Shown here one piece after another: positions 41,213 through 41,253 of a stretch of DNA of 41,253 bases. The notes beneath the pieces were generated by a model. It worked only from the letters and a program-made list of their open reading frames with translations. It was not told where the DNA came from and ran no database searches. A program made the translations under genes and the position numbers. How positions within the stretch are numbered: the stretch's first letter is position 1; each line of letters opens with the position of its first letter. The stretch covers positions 1 through 41,253 of the forward strand of contig ABYL01000060.1 in the NCBI GenBank assembly GCA_000173575.1, in the 5' to 3' direction. This DNA is from Burkholderia sp. H160 (lineage in GTDB: Bacteria > Pseudomonadota > Gammaproteobacteria > Burkholderiales > Burkholderiaceae).

Positions 41213-41253
41213 GGCTGCTTAGGGCGCGCGCCGTGGCGCGTCGTGCCAGTTGT
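41213..41253. other. Right window edge
   Basis: The 41 bp after the last stop contain GGCGCGCGCC-like self-complementary bases (41222-41231), which may be the start of a terminator. It is cut off by the window end. Confidence 0.25.

Overview
The window is GC-rich, gene-dense chromosomal DNA of a beta-proteobacterium of the Burkholderia/Paraburkholderia group. The evidence is the order fimV 3' end - truA - trpF - trpB - DNA methyltransferase - trpA - accD - folC - SPOR protein - cvpA - purF (- metZ), together with protein sequences that read like Burkholderia orthologues. I see no tRNA, rRNA, CRISPR array, insertion sequence or prophage.

Positions 1-10,840 (plus strand) are housekeeping genes: tRNA pseudouridylation, three tryptophan genes interrupted by an orphan beta-class adenine methyltransferase, the acetyl-CoA carboxylase beta subunit, folylpolyglutamate synthase, a DedD-like SPOR protein, CvpA and PurF. 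The locus ends with the scar of a methionine gene: the first ~20 and last ~35 codons of metZ are fused, with everything between them missing and a 10-bp tandem duplication near the end. Positions 10,840-14,450 hold an FKBP isomerase and an AraC regulator (minus strand), then a histidine-kinase-like protein whose ATP-binding motifs are eroded and a CNNM/CBS membrane protein (plus strand).

Positions 14,457-32,998 (minus strand) are a seven-gene alpha-glucan/trehalose cluster, transcribed glgE - treS/mak - glgB - glgX - treZ - malQ - treY. TreS interconverts maltose and trehalose. The fused maltokinase makes maltose-1-phosphate, GlgE polymerises it, and GlgB branches the glucan. GlgX and MalQ trim and rearrange chains, and TreY plus TreZ turn glucan ends back into trehalose. 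No glgC, glgA or glgP lies here, so as laid out the locus is a glucan-trehalose cycle independent of ADP-glucose. GlgE carries an extra ~435-residue N-terminal half that looks like a decayed second copy of its own catalytic fold.

Positions 33,493-41,253 hold a DUF1345 membrane protein (minus strand), a three-gene FAD-dependent sugar dehydrogenase complex (Tat-type gamma subunit, GMC catalytic alpha subunit with Fe-S cysteines, triheme cytochrome c beta subunit; plus strand), a PP2A-like metallophosphoesterase, a RES/Xre toxin-antitoxin pair (minus strand), and a low-complexity exported protein. The toxin-antitoxin pair and the exported protein diverge from closely packed promoters.
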